Below, piece by piece: positions 46,942-58,185 of a stretch of DNA of 64,000 nt. Position numbers and translations under genes: made by a program. The notes under the pieces are model-generated. The model searched no databases and was not told the DNA's origin. It saw only the letters and a list, made by a program, of their open reading frames with translations. Origin of the DNA: Ptiloglossa arizonensis (Eukaryota > Arthropoda > Insecta > Hymenoptera > Colletidae). How positions within the stretch are numbered: position 1 is the stretch's first letter; each line of letters starts with the position of its first letter. The DNA lies in NCBI RefSeq assembly GCF_051014685.1, contig NC_135058.1:15688811-15752810 (forward strand). The letters are read 5' to 3'.

Positions 46942-47114
46942 ATGTCACAGCGTTCACACGCCCCGGCATTGCACCGACACCGACACCCACCGCGCCTATG
47001 CCGCCGATACCACTCGGCGTGTACGCGCCACTGGAACCAGCTACGTTTTCACGTTCCTGTTCGACCGAACACCGTTCCATGGCTCGTGACTCCACCGACC
47101 GGAGACGCAGGTAG
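46923..47114 (+). other. Proline-rich open frame ending at a donor-like site
   Basis: Between stops, this frame reads IAPTPTPTAPMPPIPLGVYA followed by PLEPATFSRS and ends at CGCAG|GTAGCT, where the stop overlaps the GT. A CCGACACCGACACCC run underlies part of the proline content. It could be an exon, but it competes with two other frames. Confidence 0.15.
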
Positions 47115-47540
47115 CTCTCTCGCGTACCCGACCCCGTCAATGCGACCGCGAACGCTGCTACGATCTACGTCAACGCGTACACCAGGACCACGGTTCCTTA
47201 TCGAACGTGTACCGCTGTCTCGGGAATACGTACGTTGCTCGTACGCGGGGATGAGATCGATACACCGGAGCTATATCCGCGTAGGAGGCCTTATCTTTAT
47301 TTTAGAACACGGAGTACCGACGGGTGGGCTCGAGATAATATTCTTTCAGAGAATTTGGAAGCAAGTCGTCCGTAGCGTTTCTATCTTTCCGATTCGATAC
47401 CGTGTCTTCCACGATCGGCTAATCTGCGTTCATTTGTCACACGAAATTTTCTATTCGTGCTTCGCGCGTTACCGTGACTATCATTGTACAGTAGTACTAG
47501 ACATTTTGTCTTTTACATCGCAACCCAGTGCTCGATAAGT

Positions 47541-47578
47541 TTCATCGAACGACAAAACATATCGAACAACCCATTCCG
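47541..47578 (+). repeat. Dispersed repeat family R1, partial copy d
   Basis: CATCGAACGACAAAACATAT followed by CGAACAACCCATTCCG matches the right end of the R1 copies at 21.0 and 51.9 kb. The left part of the element is missing. Confidence 0.42.
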
Positions 47579-47607
47579 TATAAATCCCATCGCAAGTAGC
47601 ATAGCTA

Positions 47608-47836
47608 GCCACATTCCTCATAACCCTTGACTAATTTTTCTCTTTCCGCGTAACGAGTAATTACGTCATCTGCGGTGCTACAGCAGGCCAGATTCCCCTT
47701 AACTCGCGACCGATCTTTTTCTCCCTTTGCGATACACAGCGATGCAAAAAAATACAAAGCTCACGGACTCGGTCCATCGCAAATGGTAACCACGTTCCCC
47801 TTAACCCAGAACCGATCTTTCCATCTCCTCGCAATA
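47608..47836. repeat. Dispersed repeat family R2, three local units
   Basis: CCACATTCCTCATAACCC (47609), CCAGATTCCCCTTAACTC (47688) and CCACGTTCCCCTTAACCC (47789) are each followed by a C/T-rich TTTTTCTC block and CGCAATA/GCGATA. A single further unit lies at 57140-57205. On the minus strand the units read GKIGSGLRGTWLPF and KKIGRELRGIWPAV, so a diverged coding origin is possible. Confidence 0.55.
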
Positions 47837-47956
47837 CATCTCTCCGTCCACCGAGCGAGCATTCCACGAGAACGTCGGACACGCGCAACCAATTCCCGCG
47901 TTCCAGCGTCTATCGTTCCCTGTTGCACTCGCGCCGTGTGCGTACAAGCCTAAACA

Positions 47957-48163
47957 ATGTCCGAGACCGATCCCGGGCACTGTTGCGCGCCCGTACCACG
48001 GAGAGAGCAACGCTTCGAACCCAATTTGCAAGCGCGAGGCGAGTCGCGTTCCAGCTACGCGGCCACGTACGCGCATGTAGAACGCGAAGATGAGAAACCG
48101 ACCGATACCCGATCGCGCGGATGGTTCGCGCACCAGGGACACACCGGAGGGGAGGAACGGTAG
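47957..48163 (+). CDS. Candidate 68-codon small ORF
   Basis: ATG at 47957 sits in a favourable context (AACAATG, A at -3), with an in-frame TAA two codons upstream, so the start is fixed. The peptide begins MSETDPGHCCAPVPRR and ends HQGHTGGEER. It is hydrophilic, with no signal peptide or membrane segment. Third positions are mainly G or C, but the whole block is GC-rich. No family is recognised and a chance origin remains likely. Confidence 0.15.
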   Translation: MSETDPGHCCAPVPRREQRFEPNLQARGESRSSYAATYAHVEREDEKPTDTRSRGWFAHQGHTGGEER

Positions 48164-48565
48164 GAGAGGCGCAGTCGCGGGTCATCGAGAGCACGGCAAA
48201 AGGACCATCGTCCTCCAGCTGCGTTACGGTGGGTGCCTATCTCCAAACGAACCAGAAACACCGGAGAAACGGAGACGGGAACAACCGTGAACCGTCCTAG
48301 AGGGACACCGCGTGAACCGCGAGAGACCAGAGGAAAAAGACAGATCGAAGACACAGCCCTACCGACCCGTAATATAAACAACCTGGTAATAAAACGGCAG
48401 CGGTGTCCAGTGTTGTAAATTACCCAGACGTTCGGCCCCTAACGCGCCACCGAGCCGCGTTTTATGGACCGCCCTGCGCAATTCCTGGATCCCCGATGAC
48501 GGCTCAATACACAAGTGACGCCACGAACTTCGATAACGGAGACCTTGCATCGGTCTTAGACTAAG

Positions 48566-48620
48566 GTATTTCGTTGCAGAGTTACGGTGTATTTCGTTGC
48601 AGAGTTCCGGTGTATTTCGT
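48566..48620. repeat. 23-bp tandem repeat, 2.4 copies
   Basis: GTATTTCGTTGCAGAGTT begins at 48566 and 48589, with a partial GTATTTCGT at 48612. Confidence 0.88.
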
Positions 48621-48667
48621 CGAGGACCGAGACCAGATCGAGGGATCACGAGGGAACACTGTATCTT

Positions 48668-48905
48668 TGGTCTTGAGTGAAAAGAGACCTTTGGTCGATC
48701 TGTTGGGTCTTTCGTGATAAGGTTGAATTTTTGCTATTGAATTTCTTTGGGGAAGTCAACGATCAGAAACTTTAGAAACGTGTAAAATTTGGTATCTTTT
48801 GAAAGGAGACCTTTTGTCGGTTTGTTGGGTCTTTTGTGGTAAGATTGAATTTTTTTTATTGAATTTCTTTGGGGAACTCAATGACCAGAAACGTGTAAAA
48901 TGTTT
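48668..48905. repeat. 122-bp tandem repeat, two copies
   Basis: GAGACCTTTGGTCGATCTG (48684) and GAGACCTTTTGTCGGTTTG (48806) are followed in both copies by TTGGGTCTTT, TTGAATTT, ATTGAATTTCTTTGGGGAA and CAGAAAC. The offset is 122. Confidence 0.9.
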
Positions 48906-48907
48906 TG

Positions 48908-48947
48908 TATCGCTATTTTTGCACGGGTATCGCTATTTTTGCAAGTC
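48908..48947. repeat. 20-bp direct repeat
   Basis: TATCGCTATTTTTGCA occurs at 48908 and 48928, directly after the 122-bp repeat. Confidence 0.92.
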
Positions 48948-51362
48948 CTTTGCGATCGCAGTCCATTCGTTGTCGAGTTTTTCGAACAGTTTCAGAGCCG
49001 GTAGTGCCACAATTTAGAAAACGATATTGTATCGAAACTTTTCTGCTACGTTTCGATTACTTTTTTCGGGAACTGAAGCATTTTTTTTTTTAGCGCAGAG
49101 ACTTTTTCCAGCGAATCCTTCCAAATCTTCCACATCGTTCGAAAAAAGGAGAAAAATCGTTTCGTATCGCGGAAACGCTCGATGCTCCAATTTTAACGAA
49201 CGATACCTTCCGAATGTTGAATCCATCGTACCTTCCGATCCTTGAAATGGCTACCCGCGAAATTTCGAACGATGAATTCGTTCCGAGTCGATTCCGAAGT
49301 CTTTGCACTCGATTCCGAACACGTATATTCCCTCGACTCCGTTCGGTAGTGGTTGCATCGGTCACAGTGCTACTCAAACACCATTCGTCGATTAGAACAA
49401 CTCGCCACTATCGTTTCAAACACACGGTACCGCTCCACTCTGCCGCGTAACGGTCTTATCAAAAGAACGAAGCGAAACGACTCATAGAACGCTATGGGAT
49501 TGTGTTTACAGAATAGTTAACAAGGTCGTACGCGAGATATCGAGCATTGTTTGTAAACAGTAGAACGGAATCGATTGTACCAGGTTGTCGGTTCGTCGAA
49601 AGAGATACGGCGACGCAACACTCGCTATAATTCGAAAGCAAGGTCGGACAGATTTTTTTCTAGGCGCTCGGTGTGATTGGCTGTGACTTTTTCGCGTGGC
49701 TCCAAATACACAATTTTGGGTAATGTACGAACATTCGATGCAATTACCGATTGGTCTGGAGAAACAATTTCTAAAATAATTTCTCCGTCTCGTCGAATCT
49801 GGTCTATCGACTTCGATTGATTTCAAATGACTACGGAGGTTGAATAATTGAAATTGGCCCGTATATTCTGTTCCAAGAGCAACTCTCGTCCTTGGTGAGG
49901 AATTTTGGAGCAGCTCGGAGCGCTACACCGCGAAAGGAAAGAACGTTAACGGGAACGTTCGGAGAACGTAGGTCAATGTCGATCGAGCTCTCGCTCGGGC
50001 GCAGTTTCTTTGCCAAATACGAAGGTCGATCGATCGAGGATGCAGCGGATGACGTGGATCATCCTCGATCTTCGACGTTGCGAAAGGTCAACGCGCGTAT
50101 TTCACCGTTCGAGGCGCGCAGAAAGAAAGAGAGAGGAGCAGAGAGCGTACGCTGCTCGCTGGTTTCTGAAAACGTGCGATCTCCCCCCGATGTTCTTCCG
50201 TATCGATCGCTGCGATCGATCTCGTTCCATTTTTTCACCAGCTGGTATAAACGAGAATTCGCTTTTCGATCGAAGATCGTAGATTACGCCACGGGTATTT
50301 GTTGTTCCCTTTCGTCGGGTAATACGAGACCTTGGGAAACATCGATGTCCGTGTCGTCGAGTCTCGTCGCCAATTCTATCGAATTATCCTCCGTTCAGAA
50401 ATCGACCCACACGACCGGTCAGAATGTAGTTTTAATGCGTCCGAACGATCGAGTTCCTTCGAGTACTCTAAACGATTTAATCGCGTAATGCGCACCTATT
50501 CTATGTAAATATTCCGTTGAGCGCCGTTAGCGTCGACCAATTATACGAAGGCTCTTTCATTTACCGAGAATCCTGTCGAGTGACTTTTGCCTGTTTTTCT
50601 CATCGCAACCGCGGTCAATGCAACACGATCGCCTTGAGAATACGCCGAAACGTCCAAGAACCCGACTATCCTCCGCTGCTGTTTCCTCTGCTTCAATATC
50701 CTGCCGAAAGAATGCGTAATCGCCCGTGATAAAATATCGTTTATCGTGATTGTCGCGGTATCGAAATCTCGGGGGAAAAAATTCGCTGAAAACGACCGTA
50801 AAGGCTGATTTCGGTCGATTTCGTACGATCGAAGAGCAACGACTTTTATTTTCCTTGTAACTTCTCGATGCAAGAAAAATTTCCTTCAAAAGAATGTTCA
50901 CTATTTATCGTCCTATCGTTCAATCGTGAAAAAGTCCCCCGAAAAGATCGTATCGAAACAACTAACAAAATATCGAATCTTCGAGTCTTAATTGTATCCA
51001 CTCGGGAACGTTTTTCGTCGACAAATAAATTACGCGATGCGCGGTTCGGTGTGGTTTATACGTCCGCAAATTTTGTTTAAAATGGTAATTGTAGGTCAGG
51101 GGAATTTCCTCGCGACTCGGCGTATAAATAGTTTTCGGATCCGTTGTAAATCTGTGGCGGGTATTAGCCAATTGCGGGGACACAATACGTATCCCAGGGA
51201 ATCGATTGATATTCTCGTGCGCATACCGAAACCCGATCCCCGATCGTTGTAGAAGGCGCGCGATCTGAAAGAGCCGCGCGTCGGTGTACCGTGTGCACCT
51301 TGTCCATTCCTTCCTGTCGCGAAAGGCGAAGGAAAGCGGAGGCAAACATGCGCTGCCGGTAC
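48948..51362. other. Non-coding stretch, no gene recognised
   Basis: Mixed sequence with a T11 run near 49081. A 198-codon plus frame (49892-50488) is Arg/Ser-rich and overlaps others. No repeat or RNA is seen. Confidence 0.45.
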
Positions 51363-51407
51363 GTAGCCTAGGTAGCCTACGTAGCCTACGTTCCCGACGT
51401 TCCCGCG
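51363..51407. repeat. 9-bp tandem repeat, five units
   Basis: GTAGCCTAG, GTAGCCTAC, GTAGCCTAC, GTTCCCGAC and GTTCCCGCG follow one another without gaps. Confidence 0.85.
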
Positions 51408-51559
51408 GTCCCAGAAAGCGTAAAACCGAGCCACGGCGATCGTCCGTAAGCGAGCCGTTTCGTAATCAAACGGCAGACGGCGATGCACTGGTTACGGTTC
51501 CGTACGCTCCGCGCAGCGTACCACCGTTCACCGTGGTACCTACGCGAAGCGTACGAATC

Positions 51560-51594
51560 GCGTCTCGCGTCTCGCGTCTCGCGTCTCGCGTGTG
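51560..51594. repeat. 7-bp tandem repeat
   Basis: GCGTCTC is repeated four times and ends in GCGTG. Confidence 0.93.
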
Positions 51595-51908
51595 CTCGCC
51601 CCGACACGCACCGCTGATAATATCTTTAATTACCGGCACCTCGAGAGGAGGGTACCCCACTCCCCCTTAGCTTCGACTCGCACCGACCAACGACACCACC
51701 GCCGCGATCGAATTTCGACGCGTTACCGATCTCGCCAGCTGATCCTCGATCCGGTTCGATATTTTTTGCTTCGATACACCGAATACAACCGCTCTACCGA
51801 TAATCCGTTTGTATCGGGTCGTTCGATGAGTTTCGTTGTTTTTTACAGTGTGTAAAATAATATTTTATTACGATACTTGAACTTTGAACGATTGTACGTT
51901 AACACACT

Positions 51909-51975
51909 GTCTTTCGAAAAATAAAACGAAGAATTTAATTGCTATATTGCTTATCGAACGACAAAACTTATCGGG
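51909..51975 (+). repeat. Dispersed repeat family R1, copy c
   Basis: TGTCTTTCGAAAAATAAAAC, GAAGAATTTAATTGCT and TTATCGAACGACAAAACTTA follow in order, matching 21022-21088. The left flank AACTTTGAACGATTGTA is shared with the 4.9-kb copy. Confidence 0.55.
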
Positions 51976-54960
51976 GAAAGTATTGTATTTGTACGGGATC
52001 ATCGGAGTTGAGAATTTTACGTGGAAATTATTGCAACGAGGTTACCGTAGACGAGAATGGGTAAAGAGAAGAGAATGTTAATGAAAATTTCTAGAGGGGA
52101 GGGAAAGAGATTAATATTTTAAAGGATTCTTACAAAGAAGGAAGACAGAGAAGTATTTGAAAAAATTCTTGCGAAGAAGGGAAGGAGAAAGAGAAACATT
52201 TAAAATAATTTTTACAGAGAACTGCCGCGTAATAACTGTCTCGTGGAGCGAGAAGGCCGATAGAACAAATCTATGATCGTAAATACGATGGTAAGGTATT
52301 TTTCGCTGGATCGTACGTTCTCGACGAATCGAATTAGTCGTTGCGTGTCGAATTACACGCATTTTCGTTATTGGTCAAGGCGATCGTACGTATCGCGCGA
52401 CGAAACTCGCAGAGGAGAGACATCGAGACGGAGCGAGACCAAACGATAACGTGCGACGACTGGAACGCATTGACGTAGACACAGATCAAGACTATTAACT
52501 ATCGCCGGAACGAAAAAATTCTCCTACCTTTCGTAATATAATCCTGATAAATTCTACCTAATAACAATTATTGTCGAGAACCAGTATTACGATTACGTAA
52601 AATTTTCTAGTTCACTGACCCTACATTTTCAAGCAGCCATTTCGGTGCATTTAATCCGACAACTGTCCTTTGAGTGGAAATACAATTGTATCTCTCGAGG
52701 CATTCAATTTTTTTTTTAACGTACTTTTAGAATTCTATGCAGCTAATTTTTTTCAAAAATTACTTTTAAAACTCCAATTTCAACAAAACACCAAATCCAA
52801 AGATCCAATCTTCCTACTTTACGTTACCGTGAATCGTGTATTAGAAATTGCACCACCTTAGAACTCATGTCTTTAACTCGAGTGCTCTGCTAACTAACAA
52901 ATGAAACGATTTAACGAACACGTTTCCGCGATACAGTGTTGCAAGTAACGTAAAACCTAAACGCGTAAAAAGACACCGTAACTTTTCATCGAGATCGTAC
53001 CGGATGAGATTCGTTTCACGGTAAAAGTTCGAATACGGAGTAGCAGAGAAAGAAAATTAGTCAAAGTGATCGCGTCTCTTGGCTAAGCAGCATTCTTTGG
53101 CGTTAAAACGATTAAACCGGGACGGATTTCCGCATCGCAACAAGTGCCTCGCCAGACAAGGCAACCGATCGTGGAATTGAGCGATTCAGTTTTTGTTAAG
53201 TTATAAATTGTCTTCGCTATTTGCTCGATCTCTCCGCCTCTTGTATTAGGATGCTGCGATTAAAACCTTGGGAAATTGCCCGCGTGTTCGAGGATCGATT
53301 ATGTGGACGAGTAGAGAGACAAGTCGCTCCAATGAATCGATAATGGTATACCTGTTCGATTATTCGGACAAAAACCGTGTTCACGTGTCTCCGGTACAAG
53401 AATTTAGATTGCTCGCCCGGATAATCGAGAATCAGGAAATTAATGTTCTCATAACCCGGAGTGCCCTCGTAATCGATGCTTGGATAACCCATGCTTTGCT
53501 ATAATTTATCGACGGAACGGGGACACGCGGGACATTAATAAATGTACCTCGATTTTACAAGTACGAGAATAAAATTCTTACAGATCTTCGAGAATCCGAG
53601 AATTTTAAGGTCCGAGTTAAAAATAAGGCAATTTTTCTCTCTCTAATACCGCTCTATGAAATTATAAGTTCATATAATTAAGTTCGTTTCGACTTATCTC
53701 AGGATGCTCTATATTTAAAGAAGAAATATAAACGGCGAAAGAATATTATTTCCAGGTTTCCAGAATACTCTTATTTTTTTACGAACAATAAGAAACTATT
53801 TCTAGCAGTCGTGGATTTTATTTCGCCTAAAAAATTGTACAAAAATAGTCCTTTATCTGGGACACTGCATATACTGCATGTAACAAGTGCACCGTGCACA
53901 CTGCATGTCTGCGCGCAACTATGCAGGAATACAAGAACGAGAAAAAAATAACGACACACTTTTTCCATCTGTAACGTTAACGTAGCATCGTAGTCCAAAA
54001 TAAATACAAAAATATTCTTCAAGGACCCTAAATTACCGTTTCAAATCTCGTGGCTCGCAAGTAAGCCCAAAAATTCGAAAGAAAAGTACCCAATTGCGAA
54101 AAGAGTATCGCAAGAGTGTACAGAGAAGGGTGGAACGTTGATCTCGATTTATCTAATCCCGAATAAATAAAAATGTCTCCCCGAGTGGTTCCGAGTTCCC
54201 GTCGGTGGACAAAGGGTCGGAACAATCGTTGAAATTCGATTGTTCCCCGGCGAACCGCGTTGCGTTCGAGAGCGAAGTCCTTGAAAAGTTGGAATAGTTT
54301 CGAGCAGGAAATCCTCGATAATCGTTTCCTCCGCGAAGTGTACACGCGGCACCGCCGTGGCCGCGCGATCCTCCACTCGTTCAACGTCCCAAAGACACGC
54401 CCGGTATTGCTTTCAATTAGCAGCACCTGGAGATCGGTATCCGGTACCATCTCGGCCAATGACAGAGGCAACTCTCGGTCCGCAAAAGTCCCGCCGATAA
54501 AGCGCGCCGCGGGCCGCGGGCCGCGCGAGCGCGCGCGGGAACTTAATAATGGTAATTACAACGCAGCCGCGGAAATTTATGATGTTACCCGGTGAACGCG
54601 CGCGCGCCAACGCGAGCGCAATGGAAATACGCACCGCCGCGGCAAAAATCCCGACGCCGATTTTTCCGACTCCCCTAGCGTCGCATACCTTTCGAGTGAT
54701 ACCCGCGCGACCGTTCGTTCGCGATTATTCGGAATTCGCGAGAGGGGACACGCCTTGCCGATCGCGAATGCTTTCGTTGCATTTTGCCGCTGCAGCCCAG
54801 AGGACGTTGATGCAACTTTGCGCGTACCGCGGCTTCGTTTCTCGTTTTCGGCGGGACGCTTTTGCATCAACGAGGGAAACCCTTTGGTAAATCTGTTCGT
54901 TTTATAATTCTTTCGTGTAATTACCAATGTAATTATTGTCCTTAGAAAAATACATTGGTT
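51976..54960. other. AT-leaning non-coding stretch
   Basis: No gene recognised. At 54413-54562 a minus frame gives a protein-like stretch (MVPDTDLQVLLIESNTGRVF) next to a GC-rich island with GCGGGCC repeats (54500-54540) and homeodomain-like cores (GGTAATTACAAC, ATTTATGATG). The frame lacks splice support. Confidence 0.4.
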
Positions 54961-55009
54961 TTTTTTTTTTGGTGTAGGATTACTCTAGGATTTATTTCGG
55001 ACGGGGTGT

Positions 55010-55770
55010 GTTTTATTTAGTATAGAAAAAAGAAGGTTGTTATCGTTTAGGATAGAATACACGACCCAAGTTAGTAACACGAAATAAGAAAAATGGGTGT
55101 ATTATTATTATTTACGGGGAAATTCTTTAATACAGAATAGACAAGAAAAAGTATATGCATGGAAATACAAAGTATAGCAAGGAATGGATAATTATTCGAC
55201 CGATGTATTATTATTATTAGCAGTAGTAGTAGTAGGAGCAGCAACAGTATCGAAGAGGAAACTCTCTAGAACGGAATACAAGATACACGCTATAAATACA
55301 AAATAAGGAAAATAGATCCGTAGAGAATATACAATAGAAAGTGTAATTATAAAATAAGACGAATGAAAATTAACGCAAAAGGAGTGCGATTAATCGATCG
55401 ACGTATTATTTTATTAACGGGAAAAGCTTGTAATGAAAAATACACGGTACAAGGTATGAATACAAAATAGGGAAAAGAGATATATTATTATTGACGGGGG
55501 AATCCTTTGGCGCGGAATACACGATGCAGGTTATGAATACGAAATAAGGAGAATATAAAGTAAAGTAGACGGAGCGCAATTAGTCCATCGATATATTATT
55601 ATTATAAATACAAAATAAGGAGAATACAGAGTAAAGTAAACGAAGCGCAATCAGTCGCACGATATATTATTATTATAAATACACAATAAAGAAAATACAT
55701 ACAAGGTAAAGTAAACGAGGCGCGATTAGTTCATCGTTGTACTATTAATATTATTATAGACGGAGAAACC
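55010..55770. repeat. AT-rich degenerate array with TATTATTATT cores
   Basis: Units recur with AATACAAAATAAGGA, TAAAGTA(G/A)ACG(G/A)AGCGCAAT and CGATATATTATTATTAT. The best-preserved units are spaced 71 and 75 bases (55561, 55632, 55707). Longer spacings join related blocks on the left, near 55080, 55300 and 55450. A (TAG/CAG) trinucleotide stretch lies at 55205-55245. Confidence 0.78.
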
Positions 55771-57139
55771 GTTTAGCATAGAATCCCTCGAAAATGTTAA
55801 CGCTTGAGAAAAATCTATTCGGGGAATAGTATTTTTCGCTTATTTTCGTTGATTTGTATAATTTCGATCCTACGTAACGCACGAGAAACATAATACAAGG
55901 TCGAGGGAACATTATGGAACAATATCTCTAAAATTTCTATTCTAGAGGGAAAAAGGTTTGAAAATATACCGAGCGAAGTTACAAAATTTCGAAAGGTGAT
56001 GCATTTACACGCGTTCCGGCGAACAGAATATTTTTAAATGTCAATTTTATCGCGTTATCGTACAAGGAAAGATCTCGAGCGATCTCTCCAGTTTCCCCCG
56101 ATGTTTCGATCTCGCGTTTACAAAATTTTCGACGAAACGATCTCGACGAAGTAACGATGGACGAGACCGAGGAGAGTCAACATTTTCCAGATTACCGGTA
56201 GATATCGTTAATCGCCGTGTTTGTGCTATCCCGAGTTCTTTTTTCGTCCCATTAATGCGATATTATTCATCGTTGCGCTAATAACAAGTGACTCACGACA
56301 GAACGCAGAAAAACCGAGTCTGCTTTTTGCGGCGACGATTACGGAGACCTTGCGTATTATAGTTATCCTGTCACGAGTTCCGCTTTAATCTCGTTACCTT
56401 GTCGCGTGATTTTTACCGCGACACTAATCGCCGCGTAAATACAATGAAATGTTTTCGTATTGCGAAACGACACACGGAGTGCTGTGCAAGATTTTAAAAA
56501 TGTTCAAAATCTATTGCGCATTGTGCGTAATAATTTTTGCTTCCCCTGTTTCAAAGTTCTCGATAATTCGTTGGTTCGCGTCCGCGTAAATAAACGAAGT
56601 TCGAACCGTAGATCAGAGTCCTCCGTTGATCGTGTACGGTACGTTTTTCGGAATATTTAGTCGGTGAACTAGTATAATAGCTTAGATAATATACTAGATA
56701 GAAACGAATTGCTTTCGACGATCGGACAGTAGTTTACTATGTATCAAATTTAAATTTTCTCGTATCTATGATTACGTAAACGCGATTCTCGATTATTTCT
56801 AGGCGAGATGGTCGTTAAAATAATTTTAAAAGGAGGAGGAGGAGGCGGAAAATACATCCGCGGTTACCATCCAGTAAAATAAAACGCTGTTCCATTTCGT
56901 ACGGTTAATTATTCGTATACGATCTACAGATTGTGGGGAAACGACGGAAATTTCGAGACGCGATATCGTACGGGTAGTATAGTTCATTTTGACAACGATC
57001 GGGATAATTGAAGAACGGTTTCTCAACTTTGGACAATCGTAGTGTTCCGCGGAGAAAAAGAGTCCTTTCGCGGGATCGTATCGGGTCAGACGTTACGGTC
57101 AGCCTTCTTAAGGCAAAATGACTCGACGCTGTCCACATT
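55771..57139. other. Non-coding stretch, no gene recognised
   Basis: AT-leaning sequence with a GGAGGAGGAGG run near 56832. No supported exon. Confidence 0.5.
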
Positions 57140-57205
57140 CTACTTACGGCACGGTGCCACATTCCCCTTAATCCAGACTGTCCTTTTTCTCCTCGCAATA
57201 TCGCG
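57140..57205. repeat. Dispersed repeat family R2, single copy
   Basis: CCACATTCCCCTTAATCCAG followed by CTTTTTCTCCTCGCAATA matches the 47.6-47.8 kb units. The minus strand reads GEKGQSGLRGMWHRAV. An imperfect inverted match, GGAGAAAAAGAGTC, lies at about 57052-57065. Confidence 0.5.
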
Positions 57206-57288
57206 TACCGTGCACTTTTATTTCCGTTATGCGTTTATCGCAGCGCGCGGACCACGTTCCTTGCCCTTGATCGTTATTTGTTTCGTCG

Positions 57289-57353
57289 TTTTCGGTGCAT
57301 TTCGATACGCAACAACAATCGAACGAAAACAATCCTAAAATCTGCACCGAAAA
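57289..57353. repeat. 11-bp perfect inverted repeat
   Basis: TTTTCGGTGCA at 57289-57299 and TGCACCGAAAA at 57343-57353 can pair across a 43-base loop. Confidence 0.7.
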
Positions 57354-57739
57354 TTAATCTAACTAAAATAATAATTGAACGACAATAAACGTTGGATCAC
57401 GATTAAGTTAATTTATAAAACTTGTCCACGCGATCCCACGCACGGTTGAACCGTGTTCGCGTCTCTCTCGGGGACCGAAGACGTCTGTTTTTCTCGTCGG
57501 TGAAAAACGTAAAGCGATCGACGTCCGGTGTCGTCGTTCCGTATGGAAAAAGCGTGTGGTCTAACGGGGTCGGTGTTTCGCGAGGTAGGAAAGTCGCGCG
57601 GTAGTCGTTTCGTGGAGCGATCCGCGTGGGGTCAAGGAACACAGCCGGTCGATCTCATTTTTCGCTGGCACGGAGTGCTCGGCGTCGGGACGGTTGGAGT
57701 GTCTCGAGCCACGGGCAGCGATTCGCGCCGTTACCGATG

Positions 57740-57865
57740 TTAAATGGGTGCCACGGCACGCCGGGACGCAAACTAATGCCCGCGTCCACCTCGTATATAG
57801 CATCGCGACTGCTACCGCGATGCAAATGCCGGATTCCGCGGGCCACCGCATAATGAATCCACTTT
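57740..57865. promoter_or_regulatory. GC-rich island with octamer and homeodomain cores
   Basis: Contains AACTAATGCCCG, GCGATGCAAATGCCGG (a full POU octamer ATGCAAAT) and CGCATAATGAATCC between CG-rich fillers. Function inferred. Confidence 0.35.
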
Positions 57866-58049
57866 GCGCCGAGCGGCGTTTCTTCGGACTTTTTTCGCCC
57901 GGTTCCCCTCGGCTCCCCTCGACTCCTTACCGGTCCCCACGGGTCCCCTCGTCGGCCCTCTCGTTCCACTCCTCCCCCTCCGGTAACCCCCGGCGTCGCC
58001 TCTCGCGCCGCGTGTCTCCGGTTCGCCGCTACTCGCCGCGGCCGCGGCC

Positions 58050-58100
58050 GTGCGACCGCCACTTAATGAAATGTCACAGGTGTCCTACCGATTGCCGAGC
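58050..58100. promoter_or_regulatory. NK2-like, E-box and T-box-like cores
   Basis: GCCACTTAATGAAATG carries CACTTAA, the NK-2 core. The adjacent TCACAGGTGT carries CAGGTG and AGGTGT. The motifs lie within 30 bases. Confidence 0.28.
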
Positions 58101-58160
58101 TAAATGTCGCCGGCTTCCCATACCCCGCCTCGTCGAGTCGCGTCGCGCTGCGCCGCGCCA

Positions 58161-58185
58161 AGCCGAGCCGAGCCGAGCCGGAGCC
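58161..58185. repeat. (AGCCG)n pentanucleotide repeat
   Basis: AGCCG is repeated four times, followed by GAGCC. Confidence 0.9.

Noticed and set aside
46768..47538. 256-codon plus-strand ATG frame, the longest in the window
   Set aside because: Its length is near the upper end expected by chance in stop-poor CpG-rich DNA. The N-terminus is a hexamer repeat (VRVRVR), and two other frames compete. Kept only as part of the gene-like cluster finding.
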